Source: Rostratula benghalensis
Lineage: Eukaryota > Chordata > Aves > Charadriiformes > Rostratulidae
NCBI GenBank assembly: GCA_013399305.1
Contig: VXAI01000114.1
Location: 2,355,000-2,418,999 of the forward strand
Length of the DNA: 64,000 bases
Direction: 5' to 3'
Each line of letters starts with the position of its first letter. The stretch's first letter is position 1. This document shows positions 33,918 through 44,394 of the stretch, one piece after another. The notes beneath the pieces are model-generated. The model was given only the letters and a program-made list of their open reading frames with translations, was not told where the DNA came from and did no database searches. The translations under genes were made by a program, and so were the position numbers.

Positions 33918-36551
33918 ATGTACCAGTATTTCTTTTTCCTTTTCTTCCTCTCCTTCCATCCCCATAAATGCCAAGATCAAGTCCCAGGTGAAGATCCATA
34001 TGAAACGCCCAAAGACTACCAGGAAGTCTACAGAGGTACAAAAAATGACATCAGAGAGATCCCAAAGATTGCAAAGCCCGTCATTTCTGAGATGATCTTT
34101 GTGCAAACCAGCATCACTGCTATAAGGAAAGGTGCCTTCAGGTACATGCCCAACCTGATCAAGATTTTATTTATTGGCAACAAGATCAAAACAGTTGAAC
34201 CTGGTGCCTTTGACAGTCTGGAGAAGCTGAGGGACTTGGAGATCTCTGGTGCCTCATTAGAGGAACTAGCTGTGGGCACTTTCCAAAACCTCCCAAGCTT
34301 GCAGAGGCTGGAGCTGAGGGACAGCCACCTCAGACACATCCCTAAAGGCCTGTTTGATGGGCTGGGGAATTTGGGAGAGCTCTCCCTGCACATCAATGCA
34401 ATCCCTTCTCTTCCAGATGGTGTTTTTGATTCTCTCATCAATCTAACATTTTTGGACCTGGCTAGAAACAGGATCACGACTCTTCCTGGGGATGCCTTTA
34501 GCAAACTCCCTCGTCTGCAAGTCCTCCGGCTGTATGAGAATGAGCTACAGGACCTCCCGGAGGAGCTGCTGGATGGTCAGCCATGTCTACTAGAGCTCAG
34601 TCTCCAGAGGAATAAGCTCAGGGCACTGCCACCCATGCTCCTGAGGAGCCTGCCTCACCTGGAGAAACTCCTCTTGGACAACAACCTTATTGGGGCTCTC
34701 CCATACCAGGGTTTTTTTGGTTTAAACAAATTGAAGCTGCTGACTCTGGGTTCAAACAACATTACAGAGCTCCCCTGCTGCCTTTTTGACACCATGCCTC
34801 ACCTGCGGGAGCTGGACCTGAGCAGGAACAGTTTGGCTACACTTCCAGATGACATCTTTGTCAACCTCACATCTCTTGGCAAACTCGTCTTGTCCCACAA
34901 CCAGCTAACAACCCTGCCAAGAGGAGCCTTTGCTGGGCTGAGCAAGCTCTCAGACCTCCAGCTAGACACGAATCAGCTCTCTGCTCTGGATGATGAGGTC
35001 TTTGCTTCTCTCCCAAATCTGAAAACCCTTAACCTTCGGAAGAACCAGCTAGAGAGTGTCCCCCGAGGGCTCCTGGACCCCCTGAAGAAGCTCAGCTCAG
35101 TGTATCTGAGTGGGAACCCATGGAGATGTGACTGCAATCTCTGCTACCTGCACAGCTGGATTCTGGACAACAGTGAGAAGGTTAAATTGTCCACCCAAGT
35201 GTCATGCAAGAATCCACCCCACCTGGCAGGGCAAGCAGTGACATCACTGAATGACGACCACTTAATTTGCCCAGCTACTCTTCCTCTTTCAGCTTCTTTT
35301 ACTCCATCTCTGCCATTTGCCTCCACACCACTGCAGAAGATGTCAACCTTGCTATTACCTGGAGCCTTGCCCACTGTGGCACCAACCACACTGTCATTAT
35401 CAGCCTTTCCCATCGTGGCACCAGCAACAATGCTGCCACCTGTGGCCACCTCTGCCATGTTGCCCACCATGCCAACAAAGGCCTTCTTCACTGCTCCATC
35501 CTCAGCCATGCCATCTAAGGTCTTCATTACCATGCCATCATCAGCTGTGCTGCCCAAGACCACTGTCACCACCCCGTCATCAACCAATGTGCCTGAGATC
35601 TCCATCACCACACCATCATCAGCCATGCTGCCCAAGGCTTCCATCACCACCCCATCATCAGCTGTGCTGGTGAAGGCCTCCATCACCACCCCATCACCAG
35701 CTGTGCTACCTGAGGTCTCCATCACCACCCCGTCACCAGTTGTGCTGCCCAAGGCTTCTGTCACCACTCCATCATCTGTTATGCTGCCCAAGACCTCCGT
35801 CACCACCTCATCATCAGCTGTGTTGCCCAAGTCTTTCGTCAACACCCTATTGCCAGCTGTGCCACAGGAGGCATTCAGCTTGTGTCCAACCCCAGCCGTC
35901 TTAAGCCTACAGCCTCCTGGGGCCACCAGCCCAAAGCCTGCACTGTCCACTCTAGCTTCTGCCACCACACCAGTGCCAACCAGCACACAGGCAGCCACCA
36001 CCAGACGGGTGCCTCCTGCTCTTCTGACATCCACAGAGAGGCCAGAAGCTGTCCCATGGGGGACACCCAGCATTTCCCTTGCCTCAGCCTCAGCCACTGC
36101 ATTCTGGCCACCCTACAGACCTGCTGTGCCAGGTAGGGAGCAGGACCATGTCACCACATGGAGCCTGTCCACAGCTGGCACCCAGCCTGCTTCCACTGTC
36201 CCCCAACAAACTTCCACCTCTGCAGGCACCCTCCCACTCCCGATGCCTCCTGTACTCCCGCCGAGAGACCAAACAAGCCCCTGGCCAGCCTCTCCACCCC
36301 TGACTCCCAGTGGTCGTCATGCCTGGGGCTTTGTCCTGGGGTCCAGCCCACGGCACTGCCAGGTCTCCCTGGCCCTGGCCCTGGCCACGCTGGTGCTGCA
36401 GGTGGCCAGCATACTGCTGTGGGGGGTGCTGACCCTCCTCCTTCACCAAGCCACCTGCTGCCAGGGCCACTCCGTGCCACCGGTGAGGCTGCTGAGCCTC
36501 CAAGCCCTGGCTACCCCGGGGTCTCCTGAGCAAGCCTGGGCACTGCTTTGA
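33918..36551 (+). CDS. CPN2-like LRR membrane protein with mucin-like stalk
   Basis: This intact 877-codon exon starts 4 nt after an acceptor (T-tract then CAG) with a signal-like MYQYFFFLFFLSF. A short acidic, Tyr-containing segment (about 19-40) replaces the usual four-cysteine LRRNT cap. About 14 leucine-rich repeats span 57-399 and the LRRCT spans about 400-451 (NPWRCDCNLCYLHSW). A Ser/Thr/Pro stalk of about 360 residues (452-812) follows, with ten 13-residue repeats at 521-650. One helix lies at about 817-841 and a short tail begins with CC. LRR number, the IFVQTS start and LRRCT sequence are closest to CPN2, so it is probably a tandem CPN2 paralogue that is membrane-anchored. I do not recognise a named gene. 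A role as a heavily O-glycosylated surface receptor, perhaps on thrombocytes, is inference. It is not GP1BA by position. Confidence 0.9.
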   Translation: MYQYFFFLFFLSFHPHKCQDQVPGEDPYETPKDYQEVYRGTKNDIREIPKIAKPVISEMIFVQTSITAIRKGAFRYMPNLIKILFIGNKIKTVEPGAFDSLEKLRDLEISGASLEELAVGTFQNLPSLQRLELRDSHLRHIPKGLFDGLGNLGELSLHINAIPSLPDGVFDSLINLTFLDLARNRITTLPGDAFSKLPRLQVLRLYENELQDLPEELLDGQPCLLELSLQRNKLRALPPMLLRSLPHLEKLLLDNNLIGALPYQGFFGLNKLKLLTLGSNNITELPCCLFDTMPHLRELDLSRNSLATLPDDIFVNLTSLGKLVLSHNQLTTLPRGAFAGLSKLSDLQLDTNQLSALDDEVFASLPNLKTLNLRKNQLESVPRGLLDPLKKLSSVYLSGNPWRCDCNLCYLHSWILDNSEKVKLSTQVSCKNPPHLAGQAVTSLNDDHLICPATLPLSASFTPSLPFASTPLQKMSTLLLPGALPTVAPTTLSLSAFPIVAPATMLPPVATSAMLPTMPTKAFFTAPSSAMPSKVFITMPSSAVLPKTTVTTPSSTNVPEISITTPSSAMLPKASITTPSSAVLVKASITTPSPAVLPEVSITTPSPVVLPKASVTTPSSVMLPKTSVTTSSSAVLPKSFVNTLLPAVPQEAFSLCPTPAVLSLQPPGATSPKPALSTLASATTPVPTSTQAATTRRVPPALLTSTERPEAVPWGTPSISLASASATAFWPPYRPAVPGREQDHVTTWSLSTAGTQPASTVPQQTSTSAGTLPLPMPPVLPPRDQTSPWPASPPLTPSGRHAWGFVLGSSPRHCQVSLALALATLVLQVASILLWGVLTLLLHQATCCQGHSVPPVRLLSLQALATPGSPEQAWALL
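35478..35867 (+). repeat. 39-bp coding minisatellite (ten 13-residue units)
   Basis: Ten in-frame 39-bp units encode variants of KASITTPSSAVLP within the stalk of the fourth LRR gene (residues 521-650). The ends diverge (KAFFTAPSS at the start, KSFVNTLLP at the end) while central units are nearly identical. This is the pattern of a repeat that expands by unequal exchange. The Thr/Ser/Pro content predicts dense O-glycosylation. Confidence 0.93.
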
Positions 36552-37195
36552 GTTTCGCTGCCCCTGCATGACCTAGACAATGCCCAGTGTCCTCCTTGGG
36601 GGTCTGGAGCCATGCTGACCACAGGGTGCGTATGTCATGGGGTGTGGACCAGCATCGGTGGGGTTCAGTCCCCCAGGAGGGGGTGTCCCAGTACCCATGC
36701 TGTTTTGGGGTGCCTCCCAGCTGGCCCCTGGAGATGCTGTGAGTCTGGGGAGCCGTTGCACGGTGTCACTGCCTGATGAGCCCTTCTGCCAAGCGACACT
36801 AGATGGCATCCTGACACAGGCAGTGGCTGCCACCATCTGCCCAGGGACACCAGGAGCAGAGAGGGCGATTAGTGGCCATGGAGGTACTGCACCGAAATGC
36901 CATAGACCCCGCTCCCGGCCAGCTGAGACCTTGCTGGACCTCGGGCACAGCCCACTCTTGCTTGTAGAGTCTAGTCCGGGCTCCCACCTGCATCTCCTCC
37001 CCATCCCTGGCAGGTACCTGCAGGCTGCAAGCAGTCCTTGGGGAAGGACATCTCAAGACCTCCTGCCCTGCACCCCAGCACCCTCATCATGTTATGGGAT
37101 ATGCCAGTGCCTGTATTTCCATCGTAACACCCTTATGTCTCCCCCTGTCCTCCTCCCTTTCCTCCTCACTGACATTAAAGCTTCCCCTGTGTCTC
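36552..37195 (+). other. 3' UTR of the fourth LRR gene (predicted)
   Basis: GC-rich noncoding sequence runs from the stop codon to ATTAAA at 37174-37179. Open frames here are compositional. Confidence 0.5.
37174..37179 (+). terminator. Polyadenylation signal (ATTAAA), fourth LRR gene
   Basis: ATTAAA in CTGACATTAAAGC is the first usable signal after the stop. Confidence 0.5.
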
Positions 37196-38497
37196 TGCCA
37201 TGCACTGAAGGGCTGCTGAGAGGAGTATTTTCATCCCAGGGCTTTTCTCGCTGTGACCTGTTGCAGGAGATTCCTGTTCCTTGTTGGAGCATGGGGTCCC
37301 CAGCCAGAGCTGGCTCTCAGAACTGGTGTAGGACAAGGGCTGCACACACCATGCTGCAAGCAGAGGCATAGAGAGGAAAGAGATGTGCTTCTTGCCCCCC
37401 TCTTTAATCCTGTACCCTCAAAACCTCTTTGTGTGATGCTGCCTGCCCTGGGCCTCTCAGGAAGAATAATGTTTGAGCATGGCTGGCTGCATGGTTCTCG
37501 TACCGTAACTTCACCTGTTGCTGAGCCCTGACTGCAGGATGGGCAGCAGAAGTCTCCTCAGGAGCTCGGGAGGAAGGGGATGATTCTCCTCCTCAATGCA
37601 GGTTTGATGTGCACCTTCACCTCTGCAGCCCTGGGCTGCCACCAGGGCCAGGAAAGCACCAAGCTTCAACAAAAGTGACTGGTTTTGCGGGTTTTCTGGA
37701 AGTGGGGAAGCTTTCCCTGGAAAGCTTTAGCCCAGGAGATTTTTTTAGCTGATGAACACAGGGGTTGTTCCTTGTTCTGGGTCTTTGGGTACCTTGCTGT
37801 GCTGTAGGGTCAGTGCTTACTGTGCCCTGTACCAGGCGAGCTACTCCCAAATTTAATCACCCTGGTTACTACAGGGTTGCAGGTATGACTGCCTTCAGCT
37901 TCTGGCCTCTGCCACTGGTGCCACTCTGTCCTGTCCTGCCCTGCCCTGCCTTTGGGTCCACCTCCCTGGATGTGGGTCATAGGGACTTCCTGGCTTTGGA
38001 TAGTCTCAGGGGGAAAAAAAAAACACCTTGAAAAATCGATAATCTGGACATGTGCTGGGCAAAGAGCTGCAGGGAAGCTGCTCAGAAGCCTCCCGGGTGG
38101 GAGACCCTGAGCTGCCCCAGTTCCCTCGCCTGCTGCAAGACCAAGGGAGGGGGAAAGGAGCTATGCATTAAGGACCTGGATATATGTCTTTGCTAAGAGC
38201 CTGTGCAGTGTTACAGGCCCTTCGGCTGCTCCTTGAAGTCCTGCTGACGGCTGTGAAATACGGGAGGCGAGCGTGGGGCAGCACATCTGGGCGGGATGGA
38301 AGGAGCAGCTCCGGGGCTGGGGCTGGCACGGTGGGTAATGAGACGCAGATGAGGGGAGGGAGTGTTTTTCCTGGCAGTCCAGATGGGATCGACTTAATAC
38401 TTGATTTAGAGAGTTTGAAAGGGGGGCCTGGCTGCTGGGGAACAGACCCCGAGCACTTCCCAGGGCGGCAAAGGGGGGTCTCCACTGGCTTTTCAGG

Positions 38498-38945
38498 TAT
38501 TTAATGGCCCAATGCAGTCTAAACAGGGAAGTACTTCGGGGTGAGATTAGCACAACATAATCACATCTTAAAAGGTCTTCAGAGACACAAAGCATGTCCG
38601 CTCTCATATTAATTACTTGTTATTAATAAAGCTGGGGTCAGGCTAGAGGTGTTCGTTCCAGAGCGTGCTGATTCCCTCTTTGCAGGGCGGTGGTGTATCC
38701 GAAAGCAGCACAAAACCCTGCACCCTCCACCTGCACCCATCCCACTCCGGAAACCAAACGGCCAACATTCCTACAGCTGCCTTTAAAACTAATTTGCCCC
38801 ATAATACCCTGAAAGGGCCACATCTTTCTAAGTGCCCAGAACACCTCTGAGTGCTGTAAAATAATAATAGCCAGGGTGTTCTCAGCACGGGAATTTCCTG
38901 CTATGATTGATTTCTAATTTGCAATGAAAATACAGCCGCCCGTGT
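38498..38945. promoter_or_regulatory. Candidate conserved noncoding elements (pair of AT-rich islands)
   Basis: Two AT-rich islands (about 38498-38640 and 38740-38945) are bounded by GC-rich DNA. The first contains TATTTAATGG, CATAATCACATC and ATTAATTACTTG. The second contains AAACTAATTTGCCCCATAAT and TGATTGATTTCTAATTTG. These homeodomain-like TAAT/ATTA clusters without repeat structure suggest enhancer function. Conservation is inferred. Confidence 0.45.
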
Positions 38946-41247
38946 TCCCGGGGCCGGGCTGGTGCAGCTGGCTCGCAGGCAAGAGTTGGCTCCCTCCATC
39001 ACAGTGGGGCTGATCCCCAGAGGGCTGTGGCTGTGCTGGGCTGGGAGGAATTAGCAGCAGTTCCCATTTGCTCTGGCTCACTCTGATGTACCCTGTGAGG
39101 GAAGGGGCTGAGAGGTGGGTGAGACACAAGGTGACGTGGGGGTGATGTGCCTGGGCAGCCTGTGGGGGAGCAGGATTGGGTTTCCTGATCATTGAACATA
39201 GAACACACGGGAATGGGACAGGGCATGGGGGATCAACACCAAGTATCCATCAGCATCCAGGTTTGCTCTTTAGGTGTTGCACCTTGCTGTGATGGTGAGC
39301 AGAGGCCTTCTTCCCAGCAGGGAGGTGTGTGGCCAGTGTGGGTACCCAGGGAGTGCACAGGCCCCAGCACACCCTCCCACTCTGCTGTGGGCAGCCTGGG
39401 CAGCCCTTTGCACTGGCCATTGCTCTGAGTAGTGCTTGATGATATTTTAATCCCTAAACTTCTCTCGTTTCTCTGAACTCAGGTAAGATTTTAGCATCCA
39501 CAGCGTGTAGTGAGGAGTGCTCAGAATTACCCATGCACCAAATGAGGCAGCTACTTTTGCTCCCCTGCTTATCTGTTCCTTGCACAGGATGCCCCTGGTT
39601 CTTGCCTTGGAAAAAAAAAAAAAAGGTAAGCATCATTGTGTGGCATCTCCAGGCTGCTTGTGACTTGATAAACCTCTGCCCAGTTGCTGTTGATCACCTC
39701 AGGTCTTTGTAGTTAACCTTGGGTGACAACCGGTTAGAAGCAGAGACAGGACACTGTGGGCGACCTTGGCTGGTGCTGGGTCCAGGGGGCCTCCAGCATG
39801 GCCTGGGAGTCCCACAGCTGCTGCTGGCTCTCTTCCTGCCCTGTGCAGCAGACAAGATGTGGTTTCCACAGCCCTCTCGCTCATGCTGTGGCACAGATCT
39901 CCCTGTCAGCCCCCCATGCTGCTGATGCGGTGTCCTGTCCCTGCCAGCTGTCTCCGGTCCCCTTCCTGCCTCTGGTGCGCCCCGTGGGCAGGAAGAGGGC
40001 TCTGAGTGACAGCTCTTTCTTGTGGCCAGTGAGAAGGGGGGCAGTGAACACCTGCATGGGGGGATTTGCACAGTAACCCGTGTGGGGAGTAAACCTGGGC
40101 CTCTGATGGGCAAGTCCTGCTGCTGGGAACCTGCCCCAGACTGCAGCCGTGCTGCTGTGGCTTCCTCCTGGGGCGCCCACCTTGTCTGCCAGCCCCAAAC
40201 ACGTGCCATAGCTGTGCCAGGAGCTCATCTCACCGCTGCTGCTGTGGTTTGAGCCCCCCATGTCTCTCATGACTGCTGCCCCAGTGTTGGGAGGGGAGAG
40301 GGGCTGGAAGCTGGCTGCTCTGTGTGCTGCATGCAGGGCGAGAAGGGGCTGATTTGGTACTGTGTCCTGTGGAGGAGGGATGCAGGACAGGTGACACGGG
40401 ACCTGCAGGGTGAGAACTCAAGCTGTGGCAGCTCCCTGGCAGAGGCAGCTGTGGCTGCTACCATCAGCCTAAGGACTGGCCAGGGAGGCAAGTCCGGCCT
40501 CCATCCACCCCCTGTTGCTCTCAGTAGAGATGAGGGTGGACTGGCAGTCATTGCTCGGTGTTGCTGCTGTGCCCCCTCAGTGCTGGTGGTGATTTTGAAC
40601 ACCAGCACCACTCCTCCGTGTGTCCTCTGGATGCTCTGTCTCTCCCTCCTCATCCTTCACCTGCAGCATCCCTCCCCACACCCCTCATGGCACCCGTCCA
40701 GCTGTGTCGGGCTGCTCCTTGCCGAGAAACCCCGTGAGATGAACGGGGCAGGAGCTGAACTGGGACGTTCATCTGCTTTGGCCTTGGCACCTCCCAACCC
40801 TCCTGTCAAAGGGCTGCAGCCATGTTCCACTAGGGCACGGCCCTGACCTCCTCCAGGGCAGCTGGGGCAGTGAGAGGACACCCAGGCACAGGGGGATGGG
40901 GCCCAAGGGCATGTGGGGCTGGCATTCCTTGGTCCACCTGCCTCATGCCTTGTGCTTTCTGTGCTTTTAGCCAGGATTTGGGATGGGCATGAGAGCAAGG
41001 GCAAGGAAAACCAGCTGGTGCATCCTCCCCTGGGCAGCGGGACAGCCCAGAGGGTCGGAAGTCGCCTGTTTGTTTAAGGTGCTGTTAATCTGCTGCCTGT
41101 TTGTATTTCTTTAGAGCCCCCGGGTGCGGGGGGAGCAGAGATGGGGTCTCCCCTTTGTGCAGGGGCAGGGTCAGGCTATTGGAAGCGGAGGTGAGAAAAC
41201 ACAGAGGGGCAGCTGGAACCTGCTTTGGGAGGGAAAGATTTTTTTCG

Positions 41248-41376
41248 GCTATTTATGATAATTAGTGGGAAACGTTCCTCAAGCGTTTCAGATGATTCTG
41301 TAATGAAGTTGGGCCGAATGTTCCCGCTTTGTTCCCCTGGAACCATTAAAAATCCCCCTTCTTTGGCTGCCTTAAT
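41248..41376 (+). promoter_or_regulatory. Duplicated noncoding element 1, copy A
   Basis: This element of about 130 bp aligns along its length with 55296-55417. Shared blocks in order are GCTATTTATG, GTGGGAA, CTCAAGC, CTGTAATGA and ATTAAAAA followed by CCCCCTT. The copies differ by many substitutions and small indels, so the duplication is old and the shared blocks look constrained. The region is noncoding. Confidence 0.85.
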
Positions 41377-42466
41377 GCAATGCTGAAAAGGCACAATGGC
41401 ATAAAAGTGGCTCCGGGCAGAGCGGCACGCCTCCTGCCCCTCCAGATAGAGCCCTTCAGAGCCCAGATTTTCTGGGTTATAAACCTCAGTGCTCACAATG
41501 TTCATGTGGAGGCTACTGCGGATCCCACTCCCAGGGATCCTTCACATCCCTGACCCTGGTTGGTGCAGGAGAGTGCCAGGCAGCTCCAACAAGGTTGTGG
41601 CACACTCTGGAGGGGACAAGGGCTGACACAAACACACCGGAATGAGAAAGTGCAAGCACAGCAAGGGATGCATCACTCCTCTTCTATAGCAAAGCTGCTT
41701 TTGGCCTGTGGTTTGCTGGAATTTTGCTGGGATTAAATGCTTCTCTGGGAAGAGAGTGATCTCTGTGGAGGGGGAAAAGGGGAGTCCATCCTCCAGAAAA
41801 GTGCTTCCAAGTCAGAGATGTTCCAGGCCAGATCCTTCCCTGCCCATGGGATCAAGTAGTGCCCCAGGCACCAGCACAAAGCAAGGTGTGTGAAATCCAG
41901 CTACAAGCCTTTGGATGGATCACTAGTGGGCTGCAAGAGCTGGCTCATTCTCCTCTTGCTTTTAGCAGTGGAAGGCTTCTCAGGTGTAATTGATGAAAAG
42001 AAAACCCACCTGCCTGATCTCACGCATCTATCAGTGCTATTTCCCCAAGGATGGTGTGTAAAGCTGATGGGAGCTCTCTTGCTAAAGCCATGGTAAAAAG
42101 GGAAAAAAGCAGGAGCTTTTAGCATAATGGTGGGGGCTGAACGTGATGGTTTTAAGTGTCCCCATCAATATTCCCAACCAGACTCTGGCCAGTGAGCTCA
42201 TGCTCCTGCTTCTCCTTCAGCTGGGCCAGGGTGGCTCAGGAGCCCCTGGGAACCCAGTGTGGGCACCCAGCAGCAGCACAACCCTGTGGGGCTGCAAAGG
42301 CAGGAGGATGCTTTGCCTGCCACTGGGAACCTTCCTTCTCCATCACTGTCAGCATTATTTAGACAGCAAGGGCTAATTGCGATCACGTCATCCTGAATGC
42401 CCACATGCTGCCCCATGGCAGGAGCCAGTGTTCCCCACTAAGGCATTAAATCATCACGGGGGGAAG

Positions 42467-42663
42467 AAATTAATGGCTGGAAGCACGACTCCCCCAGAGC
42501 TGTCGTGTCCATCCATCTCACCCACCCCTGGCCATAATCAAGCGATCATCTCAGCCCCCTTGCTCCGTTCAATGGGGGAAAATTTGCAGACAAATTCCTG
42601 CCAGCAGGATGTTGGAGGTCTCCTGGGTGGTGGGATAAAGATACCTGTCACCTCCACCCGGCT
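42467..42663 (+). promoter_or_regulatory. Duplicated noncoding element 2, copy A
   Basis: This element of about 200 bp aligns with 56102-56310. Shared blocks in order are GGCTGG.AGCAC, TAATCAAGCGATCATCTCAG, TTTGCAGACAAATTCCTGCC and GGGATAAAGATACCTGTCAC. Exact runs of over 20 bp persist between diverged flanks, which is typical of constrained enhancer cores. It lies about 1.1 kb after element 1 copy A. Confidence 0.9.
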
Positions 42664-43439
42664 GGGGAGCCTGGTGCTGGCTGTGGGGCCAGTGGCTCTG
42701 GGCAGTGTGGGAACAGGACAGGAGGGCTCCTGGGAAGAGTGGGAGGGCTTTTCTTTTCTCTGAGATAATGCATGGCCTGCAGCGGGGAGGCGACACAATG
42801 AGCCCAGCTGTGAATAGGCTGGAGCCCTTACCTCCAGTGTCTCTTACGGCAGGTCCTGAAGCACCACTTGAATTATGATGCCTTTGCCAGTCCCCGTGTC
42901 TGGCCCAGCAACCTAGTTTGGAGAAAAATCCCTAGATACACAGTGAATTTTCTTTGGAAGCTTAGGTGGAGTTATATGGACACCTGCTGGGACTGAGCTG
43001 GAGTATTTGACTGGTGTATGTTTGGAGGCAAGGGTGATGCATCCTGGACAAAGTGTGATGTGCTTGATCTTGGAGAAGGGGACATCGGTGAGGGGTGCTG
43101 CCTGCATCATGCTTTAAGCCTCCACATTCAGCCAAATTGCGCTCTTTGCAAAACTGCTGTGGGAAAATGATGTGTAAAGGCAAGCTCGTGGCTTCCCAAG
43201 CAGCATGCAGAGGATGGACACTGGCAAGAGGCAACAGCTCTGGCCGCAAAGCAGCCTGTCTGATGGATCAGGCAGCTCTGGTACCAACCCCATCCCTGCC
43301 TGCACACCTCCACCCTTTCACTCTTCTCCCCCCCAACCAGGGTCCAGCGATTGCTTTCCAGCACATTATTTCCATGAGCTCTGAGCAGAGGCCGGAGACA
43401 ATGGCCCAGGTAGGGAGCGGTGGCGTGCTCCTGCCCTTT

Positions 43440-43640
43440 TCCCACCGCCGGACAAACGGAGCCGGCAGCACGAGGCAGGCGCACAAAGGCTCTGTGCCGG
43501 CCGGAGCGCTGACCCCGCCGTGCCACAGCTACCTGCTGCTCCGCCACAATGGCCCCGCGGCCCCGGCCGGCCTGCCGGGGCGATGAAAAAGGGCCCGAGA
43601 TAATAATGAGCCTGACTACCACTGCTCTCTTCAGAGAACC
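43440..43640. promoter_or_regulatory. CpG-rich element with AT-rich edge
   Basis: A short CpG-dense segment (GCCGGCCGGAGCGC, CCCCGCGGCCCCGG) runs directly into GAGATAATAATGAGCCTG. It could be a small CpG island or an enhancer. A weak resemblance to 58440-58620 is noted among the findings. Confidence 0.4.
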
Positions 43641-43670
43641 GAGTCAACTCCTTGGGAAGAAAGGAGAAAG

Positions 43671-43732
43671 AAAAAAAAAAAAAAAAAAAAAAAAGGAGAA
43701 AAAAAAAAAAAAAGAAAGAAAAACCCCTCTTG
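43671..43732. repeat. A-rich simple repeat
   Basis: Two long A runs separated by GGAG, followed by GAAAGAAA, form a simple A/G-rich low-complexity tract. Confidence 0.9.
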
Positions 43733-43739
43733 GATAATA

Positions 43740-44325
43740 AAGAAGTAACAAATGAAGACTGAAAGCCTATAGAAGGCGTCTTAACCCAGCGAAGAAAAAA
43801 AATGTCAACATCTGTGGAGCTGTCTGCAAAAACAGACCGAACCCCTAATGAATACCCTCTAGAAAAGGCATTCACTCGAGGAAAGGCAAAAGGCTACATT
43901 TTTCTATGGAGGTATAAAGATTTTGATGAATCTGCCCTTTCCCTTTCCAGTGCAGTTGAACCAAGCGCTAATGTTCATCTTCAGCTGTATTAAAGGGTGC
44001 GGAGGGGGGCGGAGGGGGGAAGAGTCTTGATCTGAAAGCTTATGAGGAGGGTGGATTTAGGGAGCCTGGATAGATGTCTGAGCACTAAGGCAAGGAAGAA
44101 AAGCAACAGGCATTAGAGAAAATACTGTTTAACAAGAGTTTCTTTAGTCAGCCCATTTGAGCAGAGATTGGTGTGCCATAAGCGTAATCCTCTTAGTGCT
44201 GACTTAAACGTATTTGTACAAAACAGGGAAATATAATATGAATGTAATAGTCACGTTTGCTAAAATGCTTAATAAAAAGACAAAAGTCCTTTATTTTGAT
44301 CTTCAGCTCCGGTGCGGGCTTAGGG
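43740..44325. promoter_or_regulatory. Candidate conserved noncoding elements
   Basis: An AT-rich, non-repetitive stretch has two islands (about 43740-43990 and 44125-44325). They are separated by a G-rich spacer (GGAGGGGGCGGAGGGG). A 63-codon frame at 43802-43993 lies within the first but resembles no protein. The second contains GCATAATCCTC-like and AATATAATATGAATGTAATAG motifs. Confidence 0.4.
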
Positions 44326-44353
44326 CACAACAGATGTTTTCTCAGAAGACTGC

Positions 44354-44394
44354 TTGGGAGAGAAAAAAAAAAAAAAAAAAGAAAAAGAAAGAAA
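44354..44394. repeat. A-rich simple repeat
   Basis: A poly-A run is followed by GAAAAAGAAAGAAA, a low-complexity tract. Confidence 0.85.

Noticed and set aside
35144..36097. 317-codon minus-strand frame over the stalk repeat
   Set aside because: It is the antisense of the 39-bp minisatellite (repeated DDGVVMEA-like units), with no start context, splice sites or family match.
33918..36551. Calling the fourth LRR gene GP1BA
   Set aside because: The layout is similar, but GP1BA lies elsewhere in vertebrates, has about half the LRRs and a long tail. The LRR sequence here is closest to CPN2.
43802..43993. 63-codon frame beginning MSTSVELSAKTDR
   Set aside because: It looks less biased than its neighbours, but it is short, has no homologue I recognise, and sits in an AT-rich element. 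Conservation of codon pattern would be needed to revive it.
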